Below, in pieces: positions 8,157 to 15,936 of a stretch of 64,000 bases of DNA. The notes beneath the pieces were generated by a model, which saw only the letters and a program-made list of their open reading frames with translations, searched no databases and was not told where the DNA came from. Source of the stretch: Mycobacterium sp. OTB74 (GTDB lineage: Bacteria > Actinomycetota > Actinomycetes > Mycobacteriales > Mycobacteriaceae); the NCBI RefSeq assembly GCF_029892685.1, contig NZ_JARXVD010000014.1, positions 94,695 through 158,694 on the forward strand. Direction: 5' to 3'. Within the stretch, counting starts at the first letter, position 1; the number at the start of each line of letters is the position of its first letter. The position numbers and the translations under genes are program-made.

Positions 8157-8213
8157 GGCTCACTTATCCTCCGGCCTCGTTCCTCGGTCGGCATCGTCGA
8201 CTCGCCGGGCTCA
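8157..8213 (-). repeat. MIRU-like insert between cobH and cobIJ
   Basis: On the minus strand the hexamer TGAGCC occurs at the cobH stop (8213-8208) and again at 8162-8157, exactly 51 bases apart. Between the copies lies a GC-rich, purine-rich segment with GGAGG that stays open in the cobIJ frame. Mycobacterial interspersed repetitive units are known to insert at DTGA sites where stop and start codons overlap, and one class is about this size. Both the site and the layout fit. Confidence 0.5.
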
Positions 8214-8837
8214 TTCGCGTTCACTCGCAATCGCATTCACTGCGGCGGCGGCCATGGCACTGCCGCCACGTCGCCCCGTCACCACCAGATAATCCATGCC
8301 GCGGGGCCGCGCGATCAGCTCATCCTTGGATTGCGCCGAGCCGACGAATCCGACCGGCCCGCCCAGCACCGCCGCGGGCACCGGTGCGCCCGCGTCGAGG
8401 AGCTCCAGCAGCCGGAACAAGGCGGTCGGCGCATTGCCGATGGCTAGCACCGCACCCTCCAAGCGGTCGGCCCACAGATCTACCGCCGCCGCTGACCGGG
8501 TGCTGCCCAGTTGCGCCGCGAGCTCGGGAGCGCGCGGATCGGCCACCAGCGACACCACCTCGTTGTCCGCGGGCAGCCGCGAACGGGTGATGCCGGCGGC
8601 CACCATCGACGAGTCGCACAGGATCGGGGCACCGGCGGCCAGCGCTGTGTGGGTCCGGGTGACGACATCGTCGGTGTACGCGACGTGCTCGGTGAGGTCG
8701 ACCTGCCCGCAGGTATGGATCAGTCGCACCACGACGCGGGATACGTCATCGGGGAAACGCGCCAGATCCGCCTCGGCGCGGATGGTCGCGAACGACTGCC
8801 GGTATATCTCCGCGGCGTCACGCACGTAGTCAAGCAC
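8211..8837 (-). CDS. cobH: Precorrin-8X methylmutase
   Basis: A 208-aa enzyme that moves the C11 methyl group to C12, turning precorrin-8x into hydrogenobyrinate. Diagnostic segments are IHTCGQVDLTEHVAYTDDVV with the catalytic His region near residue 40-55, APILCDSSMVAAGI, and VLGGPVGFVGSAQSKDEL. The length is identical to the M. tuberculosis protein. GTG 8837 starts it, nine bases after the cobG stop, so it is the second gene of cobG-cobH-cobIJ. Confidence 0.96.
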   Translation of the reverse strand: MLDYVRDAAEIYRQSFATIRAEADLARFPDDVSRVVVRLIHTCGQVDLTEHVAYTDDVVTRTHTALAAGAPILCDSSMVAAGITRSRLPADNEVVSLVADPRAPELAAQLGSTRSAAAVDLWADRLEGAVLAIGNAPTALFRLLELLDAGAPVPAAVLGGPVGFVGSAQSKDELIARPRGMDYLVVTGRRGGSAMAAAAVNAIASERE

Positions 8838-8846
8838 CCGCTAACC

Positions 8847-9992
8847 CTACGGGTGGCGCAGTTGGTACCCCGAAGTGGTCGCTACCAGCACTTGACCGGT
8901 CTGAGGGCGGCCGCAGGCACGCTCACAGCCGACGAAGTGCCGGTGTTCGGCTGGTGGCAGGCCTTCGGCGTCGTCTTCAGCAGCGTCCAGGACAGCGGCA
9001 GCGGCATCCGAGCGCACATCGGCCAGCGACTTGGCGCATCCTGGGCTGCCGGTGCATGCGCTGACGCGAAGCCAGGGGGAGTTCTCGTCGAAAACCAGCC
9101 CCATGGGTGCCAGTACCCGCAGTGCGGTGTCTGCGACGCCCTCGTCAAGATCGCAGACGAGCAATGACCGCCACGGCGTGATGATCACTGGGGCGCCGAT
9201 GGCCGCGACAAACTCGGCGGTACGGGCCTGCAGCACGCCCAGTGACACGGCAGCCCCCAACGTGACTTTCTCATCGTTCTGCGTGATCCAGCCGACCGGC
9301 GGCTTGTCGACGGGCGGCCATAGCGCACCGGCGGCGTCGGTGGGGGTCAGCCCGGTATCGGTTACCAATGCCACCGGGTCATCGAGTTCGGTTGTTCGCC
9401 AGCAGTTTCCGCGCACGCGGTGAAATGCGGCGGCCAGGTTCAGCAGGGTCTCGGTAATGCGAGATACCGATATCCGTGCTCCGGTATCGCGGCCCGCGAT
9501 GAGCACCGCCGCCGTGTCGGCCGCCAGTAGATGGGTGCTGACGTCAGGCTGCAGGCCAGAGATGTCGCCCCGGCCGTCGTCGATGCCGAACCAGAATCTG
9601 CCGGGGAGTTCGGCCAGGTCAGGACGGTTTTGTAGGGCTTCGTCCAGCTCTCGGACGGTGTCGCGCATGTCGCCGAGCCCGCCGAATCGACCCGACAACG
9701 GGGACGCGACGATATTGCGCACCCGTTCGTGGGTGGCAGATGGCAGCAACCCGGCCGCTGAGACCGCTGCAGCCAGTCCCTCGGTGTCGTGGACAGCACG
9801 CACCTGGATGTTGCCGCGGGAGGTCAGTTCCATTGCGGGTGAACCGAATTCGGTTGCCGCATGGGCGAGTGACTCCAGTTGCCCGGCGCTGATCATGCCG
9901 CCGGCCACGCGGATTCGAGCCAGGGCGCCGTCGGCCGCCTGGTGCACCTGTAGCGCGCCAGGGCAGGCGTCGTCGTTACGGGTCCGGGCCAT
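8847..9992 (-). CDS. cobG: Precorrin-3B synthase
   Basis: A 381-aa iron-sulfur mono-oxygenase related to sulfite/nitrite reductases. It uses oxygen to make precorrin-3B, which marks the pathway here as the aerobic one. Two ferredoxin-like half-domains are visible (residues about 15-85 and 240-310). The C-terminal 4Fe-4S ligand cysteines are in SACTGSPGCAKS and VGCERACGRPQ. TSRGNIQVR is the siroheme-reductase-type motif of the first half. The start is ATG 9992, first gene of the minus-strand cob unit, divergent from the small gene at 10219. Confidence 0.94.
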   Translation of the reverse strand: MARTRNDDACPGALQVHQAADGALARIRVAGGMISAGQLESLAHAATEFGSPAMELTSRGNIQVRAVHDTEGLAAAVSAAGLLPSATHERVRNIVASPLSGRFGGLGDMRDTVRELDEALQNRPDLAELPGRFWFGIDDGRGDISGLQPDVSTHLLAADTAAVLIAGRDTGARISVSRITETLLNLAAAFHRVRGNCWRTTELDDPVALVTDTGLTPTDAAGALWPPVDKPPVGWITQNDEKVTLGAAVSLGVLQARTAEFVAAIGAPVIITPWRSLLVCDLDEGVADTALRVLAPMGLVFDENSPWLRVSACTGSPGCAKSLADVRSDAAAAVLDAAEDDAEGLPPAEHRHFVGCERACGRPQTGQVLVATTSGYQLRHP

Positions 9993-10218
9993 AGGTCCAC
10001 GTTACGGCTCGTGCCAAACGCAGATTGCGTAGCTGCCTGCTCTAGGCGCGCGCCGATGCTTGCCGCACCGCGCCGCGGTGAATTGTGAAGTGCGTCACCG
10101 TCGATTTGGCGGTGTTTCCTGCCTTACAAGTCCCTTGTCTTCAACCTCTTTGTCCGTACGGTGAAACACGAACTTCCGCTTGCTACTTGGTATTCGGATG
10201 ACCTGAGGGAGGGACGCA

Positions 10219-10329
10219 ATGTCCGATTTCGCACTGTACGTCGGTGGCGTACTCGCATTGATCGTGGCCGCCGGACTGCCTTACCAGGGCAAGACCTGGT
10301 ACTCGCGCTGGAGCGCGAACGAGCGCTGA
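10219..10329 (+). CDS. Small single-span membrane protein, 36 aa, unknown function
   Basis: An open frame of 36 codons begins at ATG 10219 with an unusually strong ribosome site (GAGGGAGGG at 10205-10213, five bases before the ATG). The protein starts MSDFALYVGGVLALIVAAGL, one hydrophobic helix at residues about 4-20, and ends with a short polar tail rich in Trp, Arg and Lys. It sits in the 531-base gap between divergent cobG and cobN and is followed 36 bases later by a strong hairpin, so it probably forms its own transcript. I do not recognise a family. The position suggests, but does not show, a link to cobalt or corrin metabolism. Confidence 0.6.
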   Translation: MSDFALYVGGVLALIVAAGLPYQGKTWYSRWSANER

Positions 10330-10364
10330 CGCTGTCGCTGTGGCGGTACGGCGAGACAGCCAGC

Positions 10365-10404
10365 CAGACGGGACGGGTTGCTGAAAAGCGACCCGTCCCG
10401 TCTG
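10365..10404 (+). terminator. Strong hairpin with GAAA loop after the small gene
   Basis: An 18-base arm (10365-10382, CAGACGGGACGGGTTGCT) pairs with 10387-10404, perfect except for one G-T wobble, around a GAAA tetraloop. No T-run follows. It most likely ends transcription from the small gene ahead of cobN. A stable structured RNA element is the alternative. Confidence 0.65.
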
Positions 10405-10523
10405 CATCTGAGCTTCTATAGCGAGGCTAAACACCGGTGCTGCAACCCGGCCACAACCAGCTGGTCACGATCACGCCAGACGCTGCATGCCACGCGATGC
10501 CGCTAGTACGGTACGAATAGTCG

Positions 10524-13500
10524 GTGCCGACCGTATTGCTGCTATCGACGTCCGACACCGATCTGATCACCGCCCGCGCCAGTGGGGCGGACTACCGGTG
10601 GGCCAATCCGTCACGATTGATCGACGGGGAACTGGCCGATCTGCTGGCCGGCGTGGATCTGGCGGTGGTGCGTGTCCTCGGCGGCTACCGCACCTGGCAG
10701 GACGAGATCGGCGCGGTGCTCGCCAGTGGCATCCCCACTGTGGTGCTGTCCGGCGAGCAGTCGCCTGACGCCGAGCTGATGAGTCACTCGACCGTCCCGG
10801 CCGGTGTCGCCCTGCAAACGCACATCTACCTGGCCCAGGGGGGCGTGACCAACCTGCGTCACGCGCACTCTTTCCTCTCGGACACCCTGCTGATGACCGG
10901 ATTCGGCTTCGGCAAGCCAGAGTCCACCCTCAGCTGGGGCGTGCTGGAGCGCACATCCGAGGATACGGATGGGCCGACCGTGGCCGTGCTCTACTACCGG
11001 GCCCAGCAGCTGGCCGGCAACACCACCTACATCGACGCGCTCTGCCAGGCCATCGAAACTGCAGGCGGGCGCGCGCTACCGATCTTCTGCGCGTCGCTGC
11101 GCACCGCCGAACCGGAGCTCATCGAGCTGCTGGGGACCGCTGATGCCCTGGTCACCACAGTGCTGGCGGCCGGTGGCGCAACCCCGGCGACCGCGAGCGC
11201 CGGTGGGGACGACGACAACTGGAACGTCGCGCACCTGGCTGCTCTCGACATCCCGATCCTGCAGGGCCTATGCCTGACCAGCTCGAGGGCCCAGTGGGAC
11301 GAGAACGACGACGGGCTGTCGCCCCTGGATGTCGCGTCCCAGGTCGCAGTGCCGGAATTCGACGGCCGGATCATCACCGTGCCGTTCTCGTTCAAGGAGA
11401 TCGACAGCGAAGGCCTGATCTCATATGTTGCTGACTCGGAGCGCTGCGAGCGGGTGGCCCGGCTGGCCGTTCGCCATGCCCGCCTGCGGTCCATCGAGCC
11501 GGCGGAAAAGCGTGTCGCCGTGGTGTTCTCGGCCTATCCGACCAAACACGCGCGGATCGGCAATGCGGTCGGCCTGGATACCCCGGCCAGCGCGGTGGCA
11601 CTGCTGCGGGCCATGCGCGACACCGGATACGTTATCGGCGACGTTCCCGGCGTCGACGCTGTCGATGGTGACGCACTGATCCATGCGCTGATCGAAAAGG
11701 GTGGTCAAGACCCGGACTGGCTTACCGCAGAAGCGTTGGCGGCCAACCCGATCCGGGTGTCAGCCAAGGACTATCGGGCCTGGTTGGCAACCTTGCCCAC
11801 CGAACTCACCGACGCGGTCCAGCAGCACTGGGGACCGGCACCGGGGGAGTTGTTCGTCGACCGCTCAAGCGATCCGGACGGTGAAATCGTCATCGCGGCA
11901 ATGGTTTCCGGAAATGTCGTACTTATCGTCCAACCGCCGCGCGGGTTCGGCGAGAACCCGGTGGCCATCTACCACGACCCCGATCTGCCGCCGAGTCACC
12001 ACTATCTGGCTGCTTACCACTGGATCAACGCGCATTTCGGTGCCGACGTGATGATCCACCTGGGCAAGCACGGCAACCTGGAATGGCTGCCGGGCAAGAC
12101 CCTCGGCATGTCCGCGGCCTGCGGGCCGGATGCCGCGCTGGGCGACCTGCCGCTGGTGTACCCGTTCCTGGTCAACGATCCGGGCGAAGGTACCCAGGCC
12201 AAACGCCGGGCGCACGCGGTGTTGGTCGATCACCTCATCCCGCCGATGGCCAGGGCTGAAAGCTACGGCGACATTGCCCGTTTGGAGCAACTGCTCGACG
12301 AGCACTCCACCATCTCCGCGCTGGATCCAGGCAAGTTGCCCGCTATCCGCCAGCAGATCTGGACGCTGATGCGGGCGGCCAAGATGGACCACGACCTGGG
12401 CCTGGACGAGCGCCCCGACGAGGATTCGTTCGACGAGATGCTGCTGCACGTCGACGGCTGGCTGTGCGAGATCAAGGACGTTCAGATCCGCGACGGCCTG
12501 CATATCCTGGGCGCAGCGCCCAGCGGCGAGGCAGAGTTGGACCTGGTGCTGGCGATCCTGCGGGCCCGGCAGCTGTTCGGCGGCGAGCAGGCGGTGCCCG
12601 GGCTGCGGGAGGCATTGGGGCTCACCGAGGACGGTCAGGCCGACAAAGCCGCAGTGGATGCTGCCGAAGCCCGTGCCCGGGAGTTGGTGGCCGGGTTGCA
12701 GGAATCCGGTTGGGACGCAGCCTCAGTCGACGACATCACCGCCGACGCCGAAGTCGCGAAGGTCCTGCGGTTCGCTGCCGATGAAGTCGTGCCGCGACTG
12801 CGGGAAACGGGCCGCGAGATCGACCAGATCCTGCGCGCCCTGGACGGTCGATACATCGCCGCCGGTCCGTCGGGATCGCCGCTGCGCGGGTTGGTCAACG
12901 TGCTGCCCACCGGACGCAACTTCTACTCGGTGGACCCCAAGGCTGTTCCGTCCAAGCTGGCCTGGGAAACCGGTGTAGCCATGGCGGATTCGCTGCTGGA
13001 ACGGTACCGCGCCGATTACGGGCGCTGGCCCGACTCGGTGGGACTGTCGGTGTGGGGTACCTCGGCCATGCGTACCGCTGGTGACGACATCGCCGAAGTG
13101 CTTGCACTGCTTGGTGTTCGGCCGGTGTGGGACGACGCGTCGCGCCGCGTCGTCGGGCTGGAGCCGATCGCCCTCGATGAATTGGGTCGGCCACGGATCG
13201 ACGTCACCGTGCGCATCTCCGGATTCTTCCGCGACGCCTTCCCCCATGTGGTGACCATGCTCGACGATGCTGTGCGATTGGTTGCCGGGTTGGACGAGTC
13301 CGCCGAGGACAACTACATCCGCGCCCACTCGCAGGTCGATATCGCTGACCATGGCGATCAAAGGCGCGCCACCACGAGGATTTTCGGCTCCAAGCCAGGT
13401 ACCTACGGTGCCGGCCTGCTGCAGCTGATCGACAGCCGGAACTGGCGCGACGACGCCGATCTGGCTCAGGTGTACACGGCCTGGGGCGGCTTCGCGTACG

Positions 13501-14090
13501 GCCGCGGTCTGGACGGCGCGCCGGCCGCCGAGGATATGAATCGGCAATACCGCCGAATCTCGGTGGCCGCCAAGAACACCGACACCCGCGAGCACGACAT
13601 CGCCGACTCCGACGACTACTTTCAGTACCACGGCGGCATGGTGGCCACGGTGCGGGCGCTGACCGGCAAGGACCCGGCGGCCTATATCGGCGACAACACC
13701 CGGCCCGATGCGGTGCGCACCCGTACGTTGTCGGAGGAGACGACCCGGGTGTTCCGCGCCCGGGTGGTCAACCCTCGCTGGATGACCGCCATGCGCCGGC
13801 ACGGCTACAAAGGCGCCTTCGAGATGGCCGCCACTGTCGACTATCTGTTCGGCTACGACGCCACCGCCGGCGTGATGGCGGACTGGATGTATGAGCAGCT
13901 GACCCAGAGCTATGTGCTGGATGCGGAGAACCGCAAGTTCATGGCCGAGTCCAATCCCTGGGCCTTGCATGGCATGGCCGAGAGACTGCTGGAGGCCGCC
14001 GGCCGCGGAATGTGGGCCGAGCCGGAATCCGCAACTCTGGATGGGCTCAAGCAGGTGCTGCTGGAAACCGAAGGTGAGCTGGAGGGCTGA
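10524..14090 (+). CDS. cobN: Cobaltochelatase subunit CobN
   Basis: The large (1188 aa) subunit of ATP-dependent cobaltochelatase, which inserts cobalt into hydrogenobyrinic acid a,c-diamide. The whole protein matches the CobN/ChlH family. Recognisable blocks are VLLLSTSDTDLITARASG at the N terminus, VVFSAYPTKHARIGNAVGLD, MIHLGKHGNLEWLPGKTLG (conserved His pair), FGSKPGTYGAGLLQLID and ADSDDYFQYHGGMVATVRAL. The length is close to M. tuberculosis CobN (1194 aa as recalled). The start is GTG 10524. No AAA+ partner subunits (CobS/CobT or ChlI/ChlD type) are in the window. Its own promoter must lie between the hairpin at 10404 and the start. Confidence 0.97.
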   Translation: MPTVLLLSTSDTDLITARASGADYRWANPSRLIDGELADLLAGVDLAVVRVLGGYRTWQDEIGAVLASGIPTVVLSGEQSPDAELMSHSTVPAGVALQTHIYLAQGGVTNLRHAHSFLSDTLLMTGFGFGKPESTLSWGVLERTSEDTDGPTVAVLYYRAQQLAGNTTYIDALCQAIETAGGRALPIFCASLRTAEPELIELLGTADALVTTVLAAGGATPATASAGGDDDNWNVAHLAALDIPILQGLCLTSSRAQWDENDDGLSPLDVASQVAVPEFDGRIITVPFSFKEIDSEGLISYVADSERCERVARLAVRHARLRSIEPAEKRVAVVFSAYPTKHARIGNAVGLDTPASAVALLRAMRDTGYVIGDVPGVDAVDGDALIHALIEKGGQDPDWLTAEALAANPIRVSAKDYRAWLATLPTELTDAVQQHWGPAPGELFVDRSSDPDGEIVIAAMVSGNVVLIVQPPRGFGENPVAIYHDPDLPPSHHYLAAYHWINAHFGADVMIHLGKHGNLEWLPGKTLGMSAACGPDAALGDLPLVYPFLVNDPGEGTQAKRRAHAVLVDHLIPPMARAESYGDIARLEQLLDEHSTISALDPGKLPAIRQQIWTLMRAAKMDHDLGLDERPDEDSFDEMLLHVDGWLCEIKDVQIRDGLHILGAAPSGEAELDLVLAILRARQLFGGEQAVPGLREALGLTEDGQADKAAVDAAEARARELVAGLQESGWDAASVDDITADAEVAKVLRFAADEVVPRLRETGREIDQILRALDGRYIAAGPSGSPLRGLVNVLPTGRNFYSVDPKAVPSKLAWETGVAMADSLLERYRADYGRWPDSVGLSVWGTSAMRTAGDDIAEVLALLGVRPVWDDASRRVVGLEPIALDELGRPRIDVTVRISGFFRDAFPHVVTMLDDAVRLVAGLDESAEDNYIRAHSQVDIADHGDQRRATTRIFGSKPGTYGAGLLQLIDSRNWRDDADLAQVYTAWGGFAYGRGLDGAPAAEDMNRQYRRISVAAKNTDTREHDIADSDDYFQYHGGMVATVRALTGKDPAAYIGDNTRPDAVRTRTLSEETTRVFRARVVNPRWMTAMRRHGYKGAFEMAATVDYLFGYDATAGVMADWMYEQLTQSYVLDAENRKFMAESNPWALHGMAERLLEAAGRGMWAEPESATLDGLKQVLLETEGELEG

Positions 14091-14110
14091 CGCTGGATTA
14101 GTCTGGCGCC

Positions 14111-14491
14111 ATGGCTCTCACCTTTGCCGACGTCGCCAAGGCCAACTACATCCTGCTGACCACCTTCACCAAGGACGGCCGTCCGAAGCCCACCGCAATC
14201 TGGGCGGTACCCGATGGCGAGCGGCTGCTGGTCATCACCGAGTCGAAGTCCTGGAAGGTCAAGCGTATCCGCAACACCCCGCGGGTGACCGTTGCCAAGT
14301 GCGATATGCGCGGTAACCCGAAGAGCGAGGCGGTGGAGGCCACGGCAACGATCCTGGACCAGTCGCAGTTGGGCACCGTGTACGACGGTATCGGCAAGCG
14401 CTACGGGCTGATCGGCAAGACGTTCAACTTCTTTTCCAAGATGCGCGGCGGAATGCAGAACAACCTCGCTCTGGAGCTACGGGCAGCATAG
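14111..14491 (+). CDS. PPOX-class deazaflavin (F420)-dependent enzyme, Rv2061c type
   Basis: A 126-aa single-domain split-barrel protein of the flavin/deazaflavin-dependent oxidoreductase superfamily. Typical features are the N-terminal TTFTKDGRPKPTAIW strand pair, the SKSWKVKRIRNTPRVTVAKCD cofactor-side region (Lys/Arg-rich) and a C-terminal helix ending FFSKMRGG. M. tuberculosis has the same gene next to cobN (Rv2061c). The substrate is unknown. It starts 20 bases after cobN and its TAG stop shares one base with the GTG of purU, so cobN, this gene and purU may be cotranscribed. Confidence 0.85.
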   Translation: MALTFADVAKANYILLTTFTKDGRPKPTAIWAVPDGERLLVITESKSWKVKRIRNTPRVTVAKCDMRGNPKSEAVEATATILDQSQLGTVYDGIGKRYGLIGKTFNFFSKMRGGMQNNLALELRAA

Positions 14492-15381
14492 TGAGTGGCT
14501 TTCCCGCCGGCGCGCCAAAGTTGCCGCGTCACAAGGACATCGGACGGCTACTGCTCAGCTGTCCGGACCGTCGCGGCGTCATTGCAGCGGTGTCGACATT
14601 CCTGACCAAAGCCGGCACCAACATCATTTCGCTGGATCAGCATTCCACCCAGCCCGAAGACGGAATGTTCCTGCAGCGCACAGTCTTCCATCTGCCCGGT
14701 CTGGCCGCCGCGCAGCCGGACCTGGAGCGCGAGTTTGCGGCGGTAGCAGAAGAATTCGGCATGGAATATCGGTTCACCGACGCCGCCAAGCCCAAGCGGG
14801 TGGCCATCATGGCCTCCACCGCCGACCACTGCCTGCTGGACCTGTTGTGGCGCAACCGACGTGGCGAACTCGACATGACGGTGGTCATGGTCATCTCCAA
14901 CCACGCCGATCTGGCCGAGCAGGTCCGCGCTTTCGGGGTGCCATTCGTCCACATCCCGGCCAACCGGGATATCAGGGAGCAAGCGGAGCAACGCCAGCTC
15001 GAATTGCTCAAAGGCAACGTCGATCTGGTGGTGCTGGCTCGCTACATGCAGATCATCACCCCGAAATTCCTGGCTGCCATCGACTGCCCGCTGATCAACA
15101 TCCACCACTCGTTCCTGCCGGCGTTCATCGGCGCCACGCCGTACCGGCGGGCCAAGGAACGCGGCGTGAAGTTGGTAGGCGCCACGGCGCACTACGTCAC
15201 CGAGGACCTGGACGAGGGCCCGATCATCGAACAGGACGTGGTCCGGGTGGACCATGCTGATTCAGTCGAGGATTTGGTGCGTCTGGGCGCCGACGTGGAA
15301 CGGGCAGTGCTGTCCCGAGCGGTGCTGTGGCATTGCCAGGACCGCATTCTTCGCAACGGTAACGAAACCGTCATTTTCTGA
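14491..15381 (+). CDS. purU: Formyltetrahydrofolate deformylase
   Basis: A 296-aa enzyme releasing formate from 10-formyl-tetrahydrofolate, balancing one-carbon pools. Residues about 10-90 form an ACT-type sensory domain (LLLSCPDRRGVIAAVSTFL). Residues about 95-296 form the formyltransferase-fold catalytic domain with the signature HHSFLPAFIGATPYRRA, the downstream GATAHYVTEDLDEGPIIEQ, and the catalytic Asn/His/Asp region. GTG 14491 overlaps the previous stop by one base. In M. tuberculosis purU lies elsewhere (Rv2964), so its place after cobN is a local difference. Its stop is followed at once by the SigE-like promoter of fxsA. Confidence 0.95.
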   Translation: MSGFPAGAPKLPRHKDIGRLLLSCPDRRGVIAAVSTFLTKAGTNIISLDQHSTQPEDGMFLQRTVFHLPGLAAAQPDLEREFAAVAEEFGMEYRFTDAAKPKRVAIMASTADHCLLDLLWRNRRGELDMTVVMVISNHADLAEQVRAFGVPFVHIPANRDIREQAEQRQLELLKGNVDLVVLARYMQIITPKFLAAIDCPLINIHHSFLPAFIGATPYRRAKERGVKLVGATAHYVTEDLDEGPIIEQDVVRVDHADSVEDLVRLGADVERAVLSRAVLWHCQDRILRNGNETVIF

Positions 15382-15388
15382 CCGAACC

Positions 15389-15415
15389 GGAACGCGCGGG
15401 CGGTTTCGTACGTTG
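15389..15415 (+). promoter_or_regulatory. SigE/SigH-type promoter of fxsA operon
   Basis: GGAAC at 15389-15393 and GTTG at 15412-15415 are separated by exactly 18 bases, the layout of extracytoplasmic sigma factor promoters in mycobacteria. The fxsA ATG is only eight bases after GTTG, so the transcript would be leaderless or nearly so. The same layout with the same spacing precedes rbpA. Confidence 0.65.
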
Positions 15416-15423
15416 TTCTGGGC

Positions 15424-15915
15424 ATGGCTACCCGACTGTTTCTGGTCTATGCGCTGATCGAGATTGCGGTTCTCGCGGTCTTGGCGTCGACCATCGGCGT
15501 TGGCTGGACGCTGCTGGCGTTGCTGGCGACGTTCGCGGCGGGGCTTGCGATCGCCGGTGCACAGATCACCCGGCATGTCGGCCGGTTGCAGGACGCGTTG
15601 AGCGCTCGCACCGGTGACCAGGCATTACTCACCGACAGTGTGCTGGTGGCCTTGGGCACGCTGCTGGTGGTGCTGCCCGGTGTGGCCAGCACGGTGGTAG
15701 GGGCACTGATGTTGCTGCCGCCGACGCGGGCGCTCATCCGGCCGGCCGCCAAGGCGGTGTTGAGCCGTCAGTTGGGCGGGCCGATGAATTACCCGACCGA
15801 GGTGATCTATATCAACCACGATGAGCGCTATCGGGGTCGCGGCGACTACATCGACGGTGAAGTGATCGACGTGATCGACAGCGAACCGGTTGCGGTGCGA
15901 CGTCAGGCTGGCTGA
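15424..15915 (+). CDS. fxsA: FxsA family membrane protein
   Basis: A 163-aa inner-membrane protein of the FxsA family; in E. coli FxsA relieves exclusion of phage T7 by F plasmid. The first two helices (residues about 5-22 and 24-42, LIEIAVLAVLASTIG and LALLATFAAGLAIA) and a later pair (about 72-105, VALGTLLVVLPG and GALMLLPPTRALI) match the family. A polar C-terminal tail of about 50 residues rich in Asp and Tyr follows. It leads a tight run to the amidohydrolase, lnt and ppm1, and is preceded by an ECF-sigma-type promoter, so it is probably induced by envelope stress. Confidence 0.92.
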   Translation: MATRLFLVYALIEIAVLAVLASTIGVGWTLLALLATFAAGLAIAGAQITRHVGRLQDALSARTGDQALLTDSVLVALGTLLVVLPGVASTVVGALMLLPPTRALIRPAAKAVLSRQLGGPMNYPTEVIYINHDERYRGRGDYIDGEVIDVIDSEPVAVRRQAG

Positions 15916-15936
15916 ACGGACTAACCTGTCACTTTC

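Noticed and set aside
9993..10523. Cobalamin riboswitch near cobG/cobN
   Set aside because: I looked for the conserved B12-box type core and saw none; the hairpin at 10365-10404 is too simple for that class.
12723..13970. Long open frame antisense to cobN (about 415 codons)
   Set aside because: High GC keeps the opposite frames open. It has no ribosome site, no recognisable domain and is wholly inside the well-supported cobN.
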